Part shown: positions 1-8,170 of the stretch, piece by piece
How the letters are laid out: each line of letters starts with the position of its first letter
Numbering within the stretch: the first letter of the stretch is position 1
NCBI RefSeq assembly: GCF_007993045.1
Contig: NZ_VOOR01000029.1
Span: forward strand, 1-64,000
Source: Phaeodactylibacter luteus
GTDB lineage: Bacteria; Bacteroidota; Bacteroidia; Chitinophagales; Saprospiraceae
Direction: 5' to 3'
DNA length: 64,000 nt
Notes under the pieces: generated by a model
What the model saw: only the letters and a program-made list of their open reading frames with translations
Database searches by the model: none
What the model was told of the DNA's origin: nothing
Position numbers and translations under genes: made by a program

Positions 1-510
1 AAATCATATTTATTGAAACCCGCCTTTGCCCTTTCCGTAAAAGACCAACTAGAGAGAAGATGGGCTATCGAGCGGCCCAGTATACTGCCAGTTAGCGTGG
101 CGCCCCTAAAAAATCGTATGTGTAAATTTTTTAATTCAAATTTTAGGAAATATTCAAGTGATGTTTTAGCTTTGTTAGCACAAACAAATATGGCTGCTGC
201 ACCAACTTCCTTGCCTAAACACAGCGCAGCCTAACCGGCTTTCTACTACCAACCAACCACGCCAACTTCAATAAATCTATCTGCAGCCTAGCTGCTACCG
301 TACAGGTTTTCAGAAGCTGCTGCATTGCCAGCCCAGCTGCTGATGCATTGCTTACACGTTCCTGTTTTTTCAAATGGGCACCCTTGGCGGTGCGTAACCT
401 GGAAGAACTGTCCATTTAGTGCTTAGGTTCAAGCCAGTAACCTGAGCAATAGGCGGGAATATGCACAAGACGTTGGAATCCTATTGTGGAACTGTTTAAA
501 GTTTTCACCC
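1..510. other. Stretch without a supported gene
   Basis: Two open frames of 66-73 codons are present on opposite strands, but neither has recognisable protein features. I see no tRNA, no TAnnTTTG promoter and no strong inverted repeat. The 5' end may hold the tail of a feature that begins outside the window. Confidence 0.5.
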
Positions 511-831
511 ATGCACACATGGAACACTATCAAAGCCGTAAACACAAACAAACTAGACCAGGCCATTGACATTTTGGAAACGCTTCAGCAGCCCCGTTCG
601 GCGAGGATTTTGAAGTACCTGAAGGAGCATGAACGCGGCGCTTTGCTCGATTTAGCCCTCTGCTTGCGCATGGCTACGGAAGAATTAGAGCAGCAATTGG
701 AGCTGCTCTGCCAATCACGGGTTATCAGCCGTCACGATGATGTGTACGGCTGCTACTATACCTTAAATGCCGTCAGGTTAAAGTATGCTGGGAAGGTTGC
801 CCGCGGCTTAGCTGCTTTTTACCGGGAATGA
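511..831 (+). CDS. Small winged-helix (ArsR-like) protein
   Basis: A 106-residue protein of helical character. Residues about 10-80 read like a winged-helix fold: a lead-in helix (KLDQAIDILETL), then QPRSARILKYLKEH, which resembles the first DNA-binding-domain helix of ArsR-family repressors, then two helices and a wing ending in YYTLN. The ArsR metal-binding CVC motif is absent, so metal sensing is not supported. I chose the ATG at 511 over the ATG at 484 because the protein-like sequence begins there. A short inverted repeat (AGCGCA/TGCGCT, 875-895) follows the gene. It is probably a transcriptional regulator, but the target is unknown. No neighbour on the same strand is close enough to form an operon. 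Confidence 0.6.
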   Translation: MHTWNTIKAVNTNKLDQAIDILETLQQPRSARILKYLKEHERGALLDLALCLRMATEELEQQLELLCQSRVISRHDDVYGCYYTLNAVRLKYAGKVARGLAAFYRE

Positions 832-923
832 CCCGGGCAGCCCGCATATTTGTCAGGCTAGGTTTGAAAACCCAAGCGCATTTTTGCATTGCGCTGGCAT
901 GAGATATGATTGCGGTTTGGTTA

Positions 924-1085
924 AGAGAGCGTGTGGGACTTTAGTAATCGGTCTATCCCGCTAGACAGCGGGACATTTTCGCTTATACTTCGCCCCGAAA
1001 ATCCTTCCCGCTTTTGTGCATCAAAAGCGGGACTTGGCTAAACTCCGGTTTTCGGCTAGAAGGCCAAGACCCCAACATGCTCTCT
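924..1085. repeat. Foldback element, family C copy 1
   Basis: A 162-bp block with matching ends: AGAGAGCGTGTGGG on the left and the complement of AGAGAGCATGTTGGGG on the right, with TA at or next to both borders. Inside are two perfect hairpins, TCCCGCT/AGCGGGA at 956-973 and TCCCGCTTTTG/CAAAAGCGGGA at 1006-1032. It has no coding capacity. A 35-bp relative of its right end recurs at 39906-39940, which shows that it is a dispersed repeat. It lies between the winged-helix gene and the fabG terminator. Confidence 0.6.
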
Positions 1086-1093
1086 AAAATAGA

Positions 1094-1121
1094 AAAGCCG
1101 GGGAGTTTCCTCTCCGGCTTT
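1094..1121 (-). terminator. fabG terminator
   Basis: A 12-bp stem (AAAGCCGGGGAG paired with CTCTCCGGCTTT, one G-U pair) with a 4-nt loop. On the minus strand it is followed by a T-rich tract. It lies 40 bp after the fabG stop codon. Confidence 0.75.
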
Positions 1122-1161
1122 CTGTGCTGTGTGCCTACGGTTCAGCGCAGGCGGGCCCTCT

Positions 1162-1908
1162 TTAGGTGTTCAGTGCGCCACAAACGCTGATGACCTGCCC
1201 GCTGAGGTAGGAGGAGAGGTCTGAGCCAAGGAATACGCAGACATCAGCGATCTCTTCTGCTTTGCCCAGCCGGTTCATGGGGATGCTCTTCAGGTAGCTT
1301 TCCTTCACTTTCTCATCAAGGGCATCGGTCATATCGGTTTCGATAAAGCCTGGTGCTATGGCGTTGCAGCGGATGTTGCGGGAGCCCATCTCTTTGGCAA
1401 TAGACTTGGTGAAGCCAAGTATCCCTGCTTTAGAAGCCGCGTAATTGGCCTGCCCTGCATTGCCTGTCATCCCTACAATAGAGCTCATGTTGATAATAGA
1501 CCCGCCGCGGTTTTTCATCATCGGGCGGATGAGGTGTTTGGTCAGGTTGAAGATAGACTTCAGGTTGGTGTGGATGACATCGTCCCAATGGGCTTCGGTC
1601 ATGCGGAGCATGAGGGTATCCCGGGTGATGCCCGCGTTGTTGACGAGGATGTCCACCTTTCCGAATTCATCAAGCACCGCTTTGGAGAGGGCCTCTGCCG
1701 CCTCATAGTCCGAAGCATCTGATTGGTAGGCTTTGGCTTTTACGCCCAGCCCGCTGAGTTCTGCAGCCAGCCCTTCAGCCTGTTCCGCAGAAGAGCGGTA
1801 AGTGAAGGCAACGTCTGCGCCCTGCTCTGCAAATCGCCGGGCAATCGCCGCTCCAATGCCGCGCGACCCGCCCGTTACCAGGGCGACTTTACCGTCTAAT
1901 AATCCCAT
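1162..1908 (-). CDS. fabG: 3-oxoacyl-[ACP] reductase FabG
   Basis: A 248-residue short-chain dehydrogenase that reduces 3-oxoacyl-ACP to 3-hydroxyacyl-ACP with NADPH in cytoplasmic type II fatty acid synthesis. The sequence shows the nucleotide-binding motif TGGSRGIG near residue 12, NNAG, the catalytic Ser in NMSSIVG, the YAASK Tyr/Lys pair, and the FabG-typical FIETDMT stretch. The ATG at 1908 (MGLLDGKVALVTGG) is preferred over an upstream ATG at 1971, whose 21 extra residues look non-coding. A near-consensus promoter box (TACCTTCG on the minus strand) lies about 65 bp upstream. Length and motifs are normal for the family. A strong hairpin terminator follows. Confidence 0.95.
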   Translation of the reverse strand: MGLLDGKVALVTGGSRGIGAAIARRFAEQGADVAFTYRSSAEQAEGLAAELSGLGVKAKAYQSDASDYEAAEALSKAVLDEFGKVDILVNNAGITRDTLMLRMTEAHWDDVIHTNLKSIFNLTKHLIRPMMKNRGGSIINMSSIVGMTGNAGQANYAASKAGILGFTKSIAKEMGSRNIRCNAIAPGFIETDMTDALDEKVKESYLKSIPMNRLGKAEEIADVCVFLGSDLSSYLSGQVISVCGALNT

Positions 1909-1995
1909 ATTGTTGGTTTTTGTATTGGTCTGTGTACACAAATAGCCAGTGGCCTGGCGACAAACACCCACGAAGGTAGTAAAATTTGTATTGGC

Positions 1996-2604
1996 TTAGC
2001 GCAAGACCTGTTGCATGAGCTCTTTGAACTCAGCGGGCTCTTGGAATAGACGGTCGTTGTAAGTTGTGGCCCGGAAACGGAGGTTGTGCACTTTGTCGTC
2101 GCGCAGTTCGAGCTCCACCATGATGTTGCCGAAGTGCTGTGCAAAAGGTTCCCCTTCCCGGAGGTTAGCGCGGAGGGTAATGCCTGGTTTGAGGTAATGC
2201 CGTTCGATAGTCTCCACCCAAGCATGCCGCTGATAGCTGCGGCGGTCTGAGACTTGTGTGCGGTACTGTAGGCTGAGCACTCGTTCCCGGAGGTAATCGA
2301 AAAAGAAGGTCGCGTCTCGTCTGCTATACCCCGTTTCTGAGAAGTGTATGACAAAGCCTTTGGAAGATGGGGTGTTCAGGAAATCTAGGGCTTCGTCCGT
2401 GCTTTCCGGCCTGAGCCGGTATGCGGCATACTGCTCGTTCAGCCAGTCGAGCAGGCGGCGAAGGACCAAGGTTTTCTTCCAAAAGGCATAATCTTCCTTT
2501 TCCGCTTCGCTTCGTTCGATCAGTTCATGGATCAACGGTTGGGAAGGCGAGCTTTGCTCAGCCTGCTGGAACAAGTTTTTGAAATACGACCAAAGTTTGT
2601 CCAT
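1996..2604 (-). CDS. Uncharacterised protein, 202 aa
   Basis: I do not recognise this protein. It has no signal peptide, transmembrane segment or cysteine motif. The N-terminal half is helical and rich in Trp, Glu and Lys (WSYFKNLFQQAEQ, WKKTLVLRRLLDWLNEQY). The C-terminal half alternates strands and looks like an alpha+beta domain (GFVIHFSETGY, HFGNIMVELELRDDKVHNLRFRATTYNDR). It ends 87 bp before the fabG start and lies 88 bp downstream of another unknown gene on the same strand, so the three genes may be co-transcribed. The composition supports a real cytoplasmic protein. Confidence 0.7.
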   Translation of the reverse strand: MDKLWSYFKNLFQQAEQSSPSQPLIHELIERSEAEKEDYAFWKKTLVLRRLLDWLNEQYAAYRLRPESTDEALDFLNTPSSKGFVIHFSETGYSRRDATFFFDYLRERVLSLQYRTQVSDRRSYQRHAWVETIERHYLKPGITLRANLREGEPFAQHFGNIMVELELRDDKVHNLRFRATTYNDRLFQEPAEFKELMQQVLR

Positions 2605-2692
2605 ACAGCACTTTCCTCCTCAAACACCAGCGGGGGGGCAAGGTTCATCTTTAGCGCATGCTAAGCTATTATCCAAACAAGCCTTCTTAGGC

Positions 2693-3403
2693 TCAGGCGT
2701 AGCGGCGGCGTACCAGTTTGATGAAATCCCGTGCGGTATCTTCCCGTTCTTCCCCGGGCCAGTCAAAACGGGCTGCAATTGGCTCAAGCAGGGCTTTGGC
2801 CTCTTCCATAGTGTGCAGGCGGTTGAGCTGGCTCAAGGTATCGTTGAGGGCATTGAGGTCGCGGCCAAACAATTCGTTCATATACAGCAGCCGGTCGTTG
2901 ATGGCCAAGGCCTTTGTCAGGTCTTGTATAGGGCGTTCGCTCAATTTTTCGGACAGATCGCTGGCCTCTCGTACCGCAAAGAGCTGGGCAACTTTAGGGG
3001 GTATGGCCAAGGGGCTGTTGGTCTTGAGGGCCGGTGCTTCCGGCTGGGGTGCAGGGCGTACCGGGGCTGCGGCAACGGGCGGTGTAGGCCGGGGCGGGGC
3101 CTGCGGAGGCGGAGCAGGCTTAGAGTCTAGGTCCTTGAGCGAATCCGGGATCTCAATAATCCGAGGAGGAGTGTACTGAGGCCTTGCCGGCTGGCTTTTT
3201 TGTGCAGCCTTAGGGCTGGGCGGGGCTATAGCTTCCTGTTTGGGGGCACGGTCGGCCCCGGAGAGCACTACATCGTATAGGCCCCGGATATAGCTGAGCA
3301 TGAGGTCGCGTTCGATGCTGGAAATATTGCTTTCGTCCCGTTCCAAGGATTCGAGGAGCGTACGGATTTTTTCAAGCTTGAGTTTGGCTTCTTTCAGGTC
3401 CAT
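2693..3403 (-). CDS. Uncharacterised protein with proline-rich linker
   Basis: A 236-residue protein with three parts. Residues 1-50 are a charged helical segment (MDLKEAKLKLEKIRTLLESL) that could form a coiled coil. Residues about 55-145 are a Pro/Ala-rich low-complexity linker. Residues about 150-236 are a second helical domain (KVAQLFAVREASDLSEKL, INDRLLYMNELFGRDL, DFIKLVRRRYA). The start at 3403 is chosen because the 25 residues before it lack this character. The layout suggests an adaptor or scaffold, but no function can be assigned. It may be transcribed with the 202-aa gene downstream. Confidence 0.7.
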   Translation of the reverse strand: MDLKEAKLKLEKIRTLLESLERDESNISSIERDLMLSYIRGLYDVVLSGADRAPKQEAIAPPSPKAAQKSQPARPQYTPPRIIEIPDSLKDLDSKPAPPPQAPPRPTPPVAAAPVRPAPQPEAPALKTNSPLAIPPKVAQLFAVREASDLSEKLSERPIQDLTKALAINDRLLYMNELFGRDLNALNDTLSQLNRLHTMEEAKALLEPIAARFDWPGEEREDTARDFIKLVRRRYA

Positions 3404-3644
3404 ATTGTGTTTTTGAGAGGTGTCAGCCCAGATAGCAGAAGGCGCAGCAAAGGCCGTATTAGGCTGCCGGTTTGCCATTTGTGCGCTGGCGCCCGCTAAA
3501 TTAAGGAACTAAACCTAGGAATTGTTGCCTTGTGGAAGGGAGTTTTTAGCTTTTTTAAGCCATGGCGAGCCGCATGCGTTCCAGCCTTTTGAACCCCGCC
3601 CAACTGTTCGTACCTTAGCCCCCGAACCCAAATCGCCTGGATAC

Positions 3645-4289
3645 ATGTTTTTGGAGCCTCATTTTAAGGGACAGCGCAGCGGCTGGATCGAAGTCATCTG
3701 CGGGTCGATGTTTTCTGGAAAAACAGAAGAGCTTATCCGCCGGCTGAAGCGGGCTAAAATTGCCAATCAGCGGGTAGAAATCTTCAAGCCTAAGATAGAT
3801 ACCCGCTATGATGAGGCCAAGGTCGTCTCTCACGATGCCAACTACATCCTTTCCACTCCTATCGCCCATTCGAGCAGCCTCATCGGGCTGGCGGAGGGCG
3901 TCAATGTTGTAGGGGTAGATGAGGCTCAGTTCTTTGACGAGGAGCTGCCGGAAGTGTGCCAAATGCTGGCCTTGAAAGGGGTGCGCGTGATTGTTGCCGG
4001 GCTTGATATGGATTTTCGCGGGAAGCCGTTCGGCCCTATGCCCAATTTGTTGGCGGTAGCAGAGTACATCACCAAGGTGCACGCCATTTGCCAGCACTGT
4101 GGCAACCTGGCGACCCATTCTTACCGGTTTGTGCCCAACAACGACACCGTCGTCCTCGGGGAGAAGGAAGCCTACGAGCCCCGCTGCCGGACTTGCTACC
4201 ACATGGGCAATATCTTGGACTTGAAGTCTGAGGCAGGGAAGGCGGACGAAAAGCCGGGGCGGGTGCGCAATATAGATGCTGCCTCCTGA
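3645..4289 (+). CDS. tdk: Thymidine kinase
   Basis: A 214-residue type II thymidine kinase that phosphorylates thymidine with ATP in the pyrimidine salvage pathway. The P-loop [11 protein letters not shown] is at residues 20-30, the catalytic Glu lies in [10 protein letters not shown], and a four-Cys/His zinc site is formed by CQHCG and CRTCYH near the C-terminus. The start at 3645 gives the family length; an upstream ATG at 3522 would add 41 non-conserved residues. The stop codon TGA (4287-4289) is the last three bases of the 8-bp duplication CCTCCTGA that flanks a family A element. The element therefore abuts the gene directly without changing the protein. Confidence 0.95.
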   Translation: MFLEPHFKGQRSGWIEVICGSMFSGKTEELIRRLKRAKIANQRVEIFKPKIDTRYDEAKVVSHDANYILSTPIAHSSSLIGLAEGVNVVGVDEAQFFDEELPEVCQMLALKGVRVIVAGLDMDFRGKPFGPMPNLLAVAEYITKVHAICQHCGNLATHSYRFVPNNDTVVLGEKEAYEPRCRTCYHMGNILDLKSEAGKADEKPGRVRNIDAAS

Positions 4290-4632
4290 GGGCGCAAACC
4301 AGATTGTCGTTTTTTTGGGGGCCTGCCCCTGCCGTGAGGGCAGGTGCCGCTATGCTCCGGGGCTCGCTATCCGCTCGGCCTTATCAGGCCTGCCGCCCCT
4401 TCGCAGCGCTAGGCCAATGCCAGGCTATAGTCTGACAACTTAGGATTTTTGAAAATATGACGCTGCTATTTTTTCGGTTGTCGAGACAAAAAACGTAGGC
4501 ATAGCCTTAGCTACGGCGAGGCTTTTTGGTGAAGAGAAACGGAAAAAGAGCAAGTCAGAATTCATAAATTCTGGGTTGTCAGGCTATAAAGCCCCCAAAG
4601 CATAAACGCCTGCGACATTTTGGTTCACGCCC
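4290..4632 (+). mobile_element. Family A element, copy 1 (interrupted)
   Basis: The left end GGGCGCAAACCAGATTGTCG and the complement of the right end, GGGCGTGAACCAAAATGTCG, match at 16 of 20 positions. The perfect 8-bp direct repeat CCTCCTGA flanks it (4282-4289 and 4633-4640); the left repeat contains the tdk stop codon. The core carries hairpin 1 (CCTGCC/GGCAGG) and hairpin 2 (GGCCT-TATC-AGGCC). A second foldback element (4430-4584) is inserted in it; without that insert and its 4-bp duplication the copy is 184 bp. No protein is encoded. Confidence 0.85.
4430..4584. mobile_element. Nested foldback element, family D
   Basis: A 155-bp insert in family A copy 1. The left end GTCTGACAACTTAGGATTTT and the complement of the right end, GCCTGACAACCCAGAATTTA, form imperfect inverted repeats. 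TATA is duplicated at both borders (4426-4429 and 4585-4588), and removing the insert plus one TATA restores the family A consensus exactly. Much of the interior is also self-complementary. It has no coding capacity, and I found no second copy in the window. Confidence 0.7.
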
Positions 4633-4699
4633 CCTCCTGATCCGTTTCTTAACGAGGCCATAAATGCGCAGGGCGTTTCTTCACAGTCCTTAGAATTTA

Positions 4700-4707
4700 T
4701 ATCTTTG
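4700..4707 (+). promoter_or_regulatory. Promoter -7 box for THX gene
   Basis: TATCTTTG matches the Bacteroidota -7 consensus TAnnTTTG. It lies 39 bp upstream of the ribosomal protein THX start codon at 4746. Confidence 0.6.
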
Positions 4708-4745
4708 CGGCGAAATTATTTTTTCACCACAACCGCATGACAAAT

Positions 4746-4856
4746 ATGGGAAAAGGCGATAAGCGTAGCAAGAAAGGCAAGCGGCAGGCAGGTTCTTACG
4801 GGAACAGCCGCCCAAAGCCAACTGTAAAAGCTACAGCGAAAAAGCAAGATGCGTAA
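4746..4856 (+). CDS. 30S ribosomal protein THX
   Basis: A 36-residue, strongly basic protein beginning MGKGDKRSKKGKRQAG and containing SYGNSRPKP, the signature of the THX family (bacterial bTHX), a small subunit protein that packs into the top of the 30S head. An in-frame ATG at 4737 would add three residues; the family start is MGKGD, so 4746 is preferred. The gene has its own promoter box upstream and a strong terminator 98 bp downstream, so it appears to be monocistronic. Confidence 0.85.
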   Translation: MGKGDKRSKKGKRQAGSYGNSRPKPTVKATAKKQDA

Positions 4857-4954
4857 GCATCGGCTCTAGGTGCCCAAAGCGCCCTGCAACAGCTGCAGCA
4901 ACGCACCTGTAGCCGGGGCTAAGCCGCATCTGATAGCAAGCACCTTAGTGTGCA

Positions 4955-4994
4955 AAAAACGCGCCTGCCGGGTATGTCCCGGGGGCGCGTTTTT
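4955..4994 (+). terminator. Terminator after THX gene
   Basis: An 11-bp perfect stem (AAAAACGCGCC with GGCGCGTTTTT) encloses an inner CCGGG/CCCGG pairing and ends in a run of five T. It is the first terminator downstream of the THX gene and could work on both strands. Confidence 0.8.
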
Positions 4995-5402
4995 AATTGG
5001 CCTTGGCTTTGCGCCTTAGCGCTTGTTTGGAGTAGGGCGGTTACGAAAACCAAGGGGTTATGCCCGCCTGCTGTGACAGCATGGCCGGCAGGGGGCTGGC
5101 ACAGCCGTTGCATTTGAATTTTGCGGGCTAAATGGAAATTTATCAACGCACGGCCTTCGCTCTCAACGCTACAGGCGCAGGGGGTTGCGGCTGCTTGCAT
5201 TAGCCTGGCCTGCCCCGCAGGATGCCGTTCTCTTTCAGCAGCAAACTCTTAATCTTTAAATAACCAGCTGTCCAACTTTTTTCACTAAGTTTAGAATCTA
5301 AGATCGGGCTGCTGCCTGGTTTGCCGGAGCAGCCTTAAAATGGATAGAGCGGCCTGCGCATTCAGGCAGGCCTGGCGCTCTTTCCTCAACGCAATGACCA
5401 AC

Positions 5403-6836
5403 ATGGAAGTATTACACATCAGTGCAGAATGCTACCCGGCCGCTAAAGCGGGCGGACTGGGCGACGTGGTTGGCGCTCTGCCCAAGTACCTGAACCGGCA
5501 GGGGGCTTCAGCCGGCGTCATCATCCCCCGTTACCGCTTGAAGTGGTTTGAAGGGAAGGCATTTCAGCCTGTGCACCAAGGGGCTGTGCGCATACATCGT
5601 GGCTACGTACCGTACTCCATACAGCAGTATACCGGCAAGGAGTTGGGTTTTTCCTTATTTGTAGCAGACATACCTGGCAAGTTTGACCGTACAGGCATTT
5701 ATACCGACCCCTCCGGGCATGGGTATGGAGATGAAGTAGAGCGCAGCCTTTGCTTTCAGCAGGCTGTACTGCAATGGGTGGCCAGCAGCCCCGGCAAGCC
5801 GTCCGTTTTGCATTGCCACGACCACCACACTGGCCTCATCCCTTTTATGGCCCGGCACTGCCCGGAGTATCAAAGCTTAAGCCATATCCCTACGGTGTTC
5901 ACCATCCACAATGGGGCCTATCACGGAGCTTACAGCTGGGAAAAGATGTACCTCCTGCCTTTCTTCGAGGCCGGTGCACGTGGCCTGTTGGACTGGGGCA
6001 ACACCATCAACCCTCTGGCGGCAGCCATCAAGTGTGCCTGGCGGGTCACTACGGTCTCGCCTTCTTACCTGGAAGAGCTGCGCGAAAACTCCAACGGCAT
6101 GGAGCTGCTGCTGCAGCATGAGCGCCACAAATGTTTGGGCATCCTCAATGGGATAGATACGCAGGTCTGGGACCCTCGGGCAGATACCTATCTCAGCCAT
6201 CACCTGCAAACGGATGTACATGCATTCAAAGCGGCCCACAAACAGCAGCTTGCTGCCCGCTTCCGGGTAGATCCACAGCTGCCGATGATGACGTTCATCG
6301 GGCGCTTGGTAGGAGAAAAAGGGGCCGACCTGCTCCCTGACCTGATTGCCCGGGCCCTGAAGCATGGTGTGCCCGCTTCTTTCGTCGTGCTGGGCACCGG
6401 CCAAGCTTGGATACACGATGCCCTGCGGCACCTTGCTTTTCAGTTCCCCGGGCGCTTTGGCTTGTCCCTTGAATATAACGAGGGCCTGGCACATGAGCTT
6501 TATGCCGGCTCTGACTTCCTGCTGATGCCCTCTCGCGTAGAGCCTTGCGGGCTCAATCAGATGTACGCCATGCGCTATGGGGCTTTGCCCGTGGTGCGCG
6601 CAGTGGGGGGGCTAAGGGATACCGTGCCCGACGTAGGGGCGCCCGGTGGCATCGGGCGGGGCATTCAGTTTACGCATTTCAACCTCGATGACGCCCAAAT
6701 GGCTATACACAGGGCTGTTGGCCTGTATCAGAACCAAGCTTTCTTTCATGCCATACGCGAAAAAGTCAGCCAAGTTGACTTTTCCTGGGACCGGTCGGCC
6801 AAGGAATACCAAGCGCTCTACAGCGAAATGATATAA
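5403..6836 (+). CDS. glgA: Glycogen synthase
   Basis: A 477-residue GT5 glycosyltransferase that transfers glucose from ADP-glucose to the non-reducing end of an alpha-1,4-glucan. The ADP-glucose-binding loop KAGGLGDVV is near residue 16. HCHDHHTGL and TIHNGAYHG fall in the N-terminal Rossmann domain, and FIGRLVGEKGADL and RVEPCGLNQMYAMRYG in the C-terminal domain. The start at 5403 (MEVLHISAECYP) fits the family; ATGs at 5394 and 5340 would add 3 and 21 residues. glgC follows after 62 bp on the same strand, giving a synthase-pyrophosphorylase pair for glycogen storage. Confidence 0.93.
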   Translation: MEVLHISAECYPAAKAGGLGDVVGALPKYLNRQGASAGVIIPRYRLKWFEGKAFQPVHQGAVRIHRGYVPYSIQQYTGKELGFSLFVADIPGKFDRTGIYTDPSGHGYGDEVERSLCFQQAVLQWVASSPGKPSVLHCHDHHTGLIPFMARHCPEYQSLSHIPTVFTIHNGAYHGAYSWEKMYLLPFFEAGARGLLDWGNTINPLAAAIKCAWRVTTVSPSYLEELRENSNGMELLLQHERHKCLGILNGIDTQVWDPRADTYLSHHLQTDVHAFKAAHKQQLAARFRVDPQLPMMTFIGRLVGEKGADLLPDLIARALKHGVPASFVVLGTGQAWIHDALRHLAFQFPGRFGLSLEYNEGLAHELYAGSDFLLMPSRVEPCGLNQMYAMRYGALPVVRAVGGLRDTVPDVGAPGGIGRGIQFTHFNLDDAQMAIHRAVGLYQNQAFFHAIREKVSQVDFSWDRSAKEYQALYSEMI

Positions 6837-6898
6837 AGCCCCGTTGCTACATTGATAACCATTGTTTTTCCAAACCAGAACTGCCAAAAATTACCCCT

Positions 6899-8167
6899 AT
6901 GATAAAAATGATCAGCCTCATCCTCGGCGGCGGTGCCGGCTCCCGGCTTTATCCTTTGACCAGCGAGCGCTCCAAGCCTGCTGTGCCCATTGGCGGCAAG
7001 TACCGGCTTATTGATATCCCGATCTCCAACTGCCTCAACTCCGGGGTCAGGCGCATGTTTGTGCTCACTCAGTTCAACTCTGCTTCCCTCAACCAGCACA
7101 TTCAGAATACCTACCACTTCGACATGTTCTCCCATGGGTTTGTCAATATCCTGGCTGCAGAACAGACGCCTTCCAGCGATAATTGGTTCCAGGGCACAGC
7201 CGATGCCGTGCGGCAGTCAATGCATCATCTGCGCAATCATGACCACGACTACATCCTTGTCCTTTCCGGAGATCAGCTCTATCAGATGGATTTCGAGCTG
7301 TTGGCCAAGTACCATATTGAAAAAGATGCCGACCTCACCATTGCTACCATCCCCGTAGTAGCAGAGGACGCTCCTGGTTTTGGCATCATGAAGGTGAATG
7401 CAGAAGGTAGGATAGAGGACTTCACCGAAAAGCCAGGGCCAGACCTTTTGCCGGACTGGAAATCTGTTGTGCCGGAGAAGTACAGCAGTGCAGGGAAGCA
7501 CTATCTGGCTTCCATGGGCATCTACATTTTCAAAAAAGCTTTCCTGGAAAAGCTTTTTGCAGATCAGCCCGATGCTACCGACTTCGGCAAGGAGATCATC
7601 CCCTCTGCCATTGAGGGCGGGTACAAAATTGCCAGTTACGCATTTGATGAATATTGGTCCGATATCGGTACCATCCGCTCCTTTTTCGATGCCAATATTG
7701 CCCTTACAGACAACATCCCCGATTTCAACCTTTTCGACAACGATAAGCAGGTCTTTACTCGCCCCAGGCTCCTTGCTCCTGCCAAAGTCTTCGGCACTTG
7801 GTTCAACAAAGCCATTATTGCAGAGGGCTGCATCATCCACGCTAAGAAAATAGAGCGGTCTGTCATCGGTATCCGGTCAAGGATAGGGGAAGGCACTGAA
7901 ATCTCTGAATCCATCATCATGGGCAACGATTACTACGAGACCATGGAGGAGATGGAGTCTGTTCAACAGCCTATGGGCATTGGCGAAGACTGTGAAATCC
8001 ACCGGGCTATTGTGGATAAAAACTGCCGTGTGGGCGATAAGGTCGTCATTATCGGGAATACAGAGCTCGAAGATGTAGAGACCGATACGTACGTGATCCG
8101 CGATGGCATCATTGTGCTCAAGAAGGGGGCTCATATCCCAGACGGCACGGTTATCGGAAAGCCATAA
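6899..8167 (+). CDS. glgC: Glucose-1-phosphate adenylyltransferase
   Basis: A 422-residue enzyme that makes ADP-glucose from ATP and glucose-1-phosphate, the committed step of bacterial glycogen synthesis. The N-terminal nucleotidyltransferase domain shows GGGAGSRLYPLT, KPAVPIGGKYRLID and DFTEKPGP. The C-terminal third is a left-handed beta-helix with hexad-like repeats (SVIGIRSRIGEGTEI, CRVGDKVVIIGN). Length is normal. It lies between glgA and an alpha/beta hydrolase that starts 3 bp after its stop, so the three are probably one operon. Allosteric control by a glycolytic intermediate is known for the family but cannot be read here. Confidence 0.95.
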   Translation: MIKMISLILGGGAGSRLYPLTSERSKPAVPIGGKYRLIDIPISNCLNSGVRRMFVLTQFNSASLNQHIQNTYHFDMFSHGFVNILAAEQTPSSDNWFQGTADAVRQSMHHLRNHDHDYILVLSGDQLYQMDFELLAKYHIEKDADLTIATIPVVAEDAPGFGIMKVNAEGRIEDFTEKPGPDLLPDWKSVVPEKYSSAGKHYLASMGIYIFKKAFLEKLFADQPDATDFGKEIIPSAIEGGYKIASYAFDEYWSDIGTIRSFFDANIALTDNIPDFNLFDNDKQVFTRPRLLAPAKVFGTWFNKAIIAEGCIIHAKKIERSVIGIRSRIGEGTEISESIIMGNDYYETMEEMESVQQPMGIGEDCEIHRAIVDKNCRVGDKVVIIGNTELEDVETDTYVIRDGIIVLKKGAHIPDGTVIGKP

Positions 8168-8170
8168 GCT

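Noticed and set aside
13-415. Two short open frames at the window start on opposite strands
   Set aside because: They have no recognisable domain, promoter or consistent composition.
4919-5200. Minus-strand open frame of 93 codons
   Set aside because: It runs through the strong THX terminator and has no protein-like features.
5877-6494. Long antisense frame inside glgA
   Set aside because: It is an antisense shadow of a clearly coding gene in GC-rich sequence.
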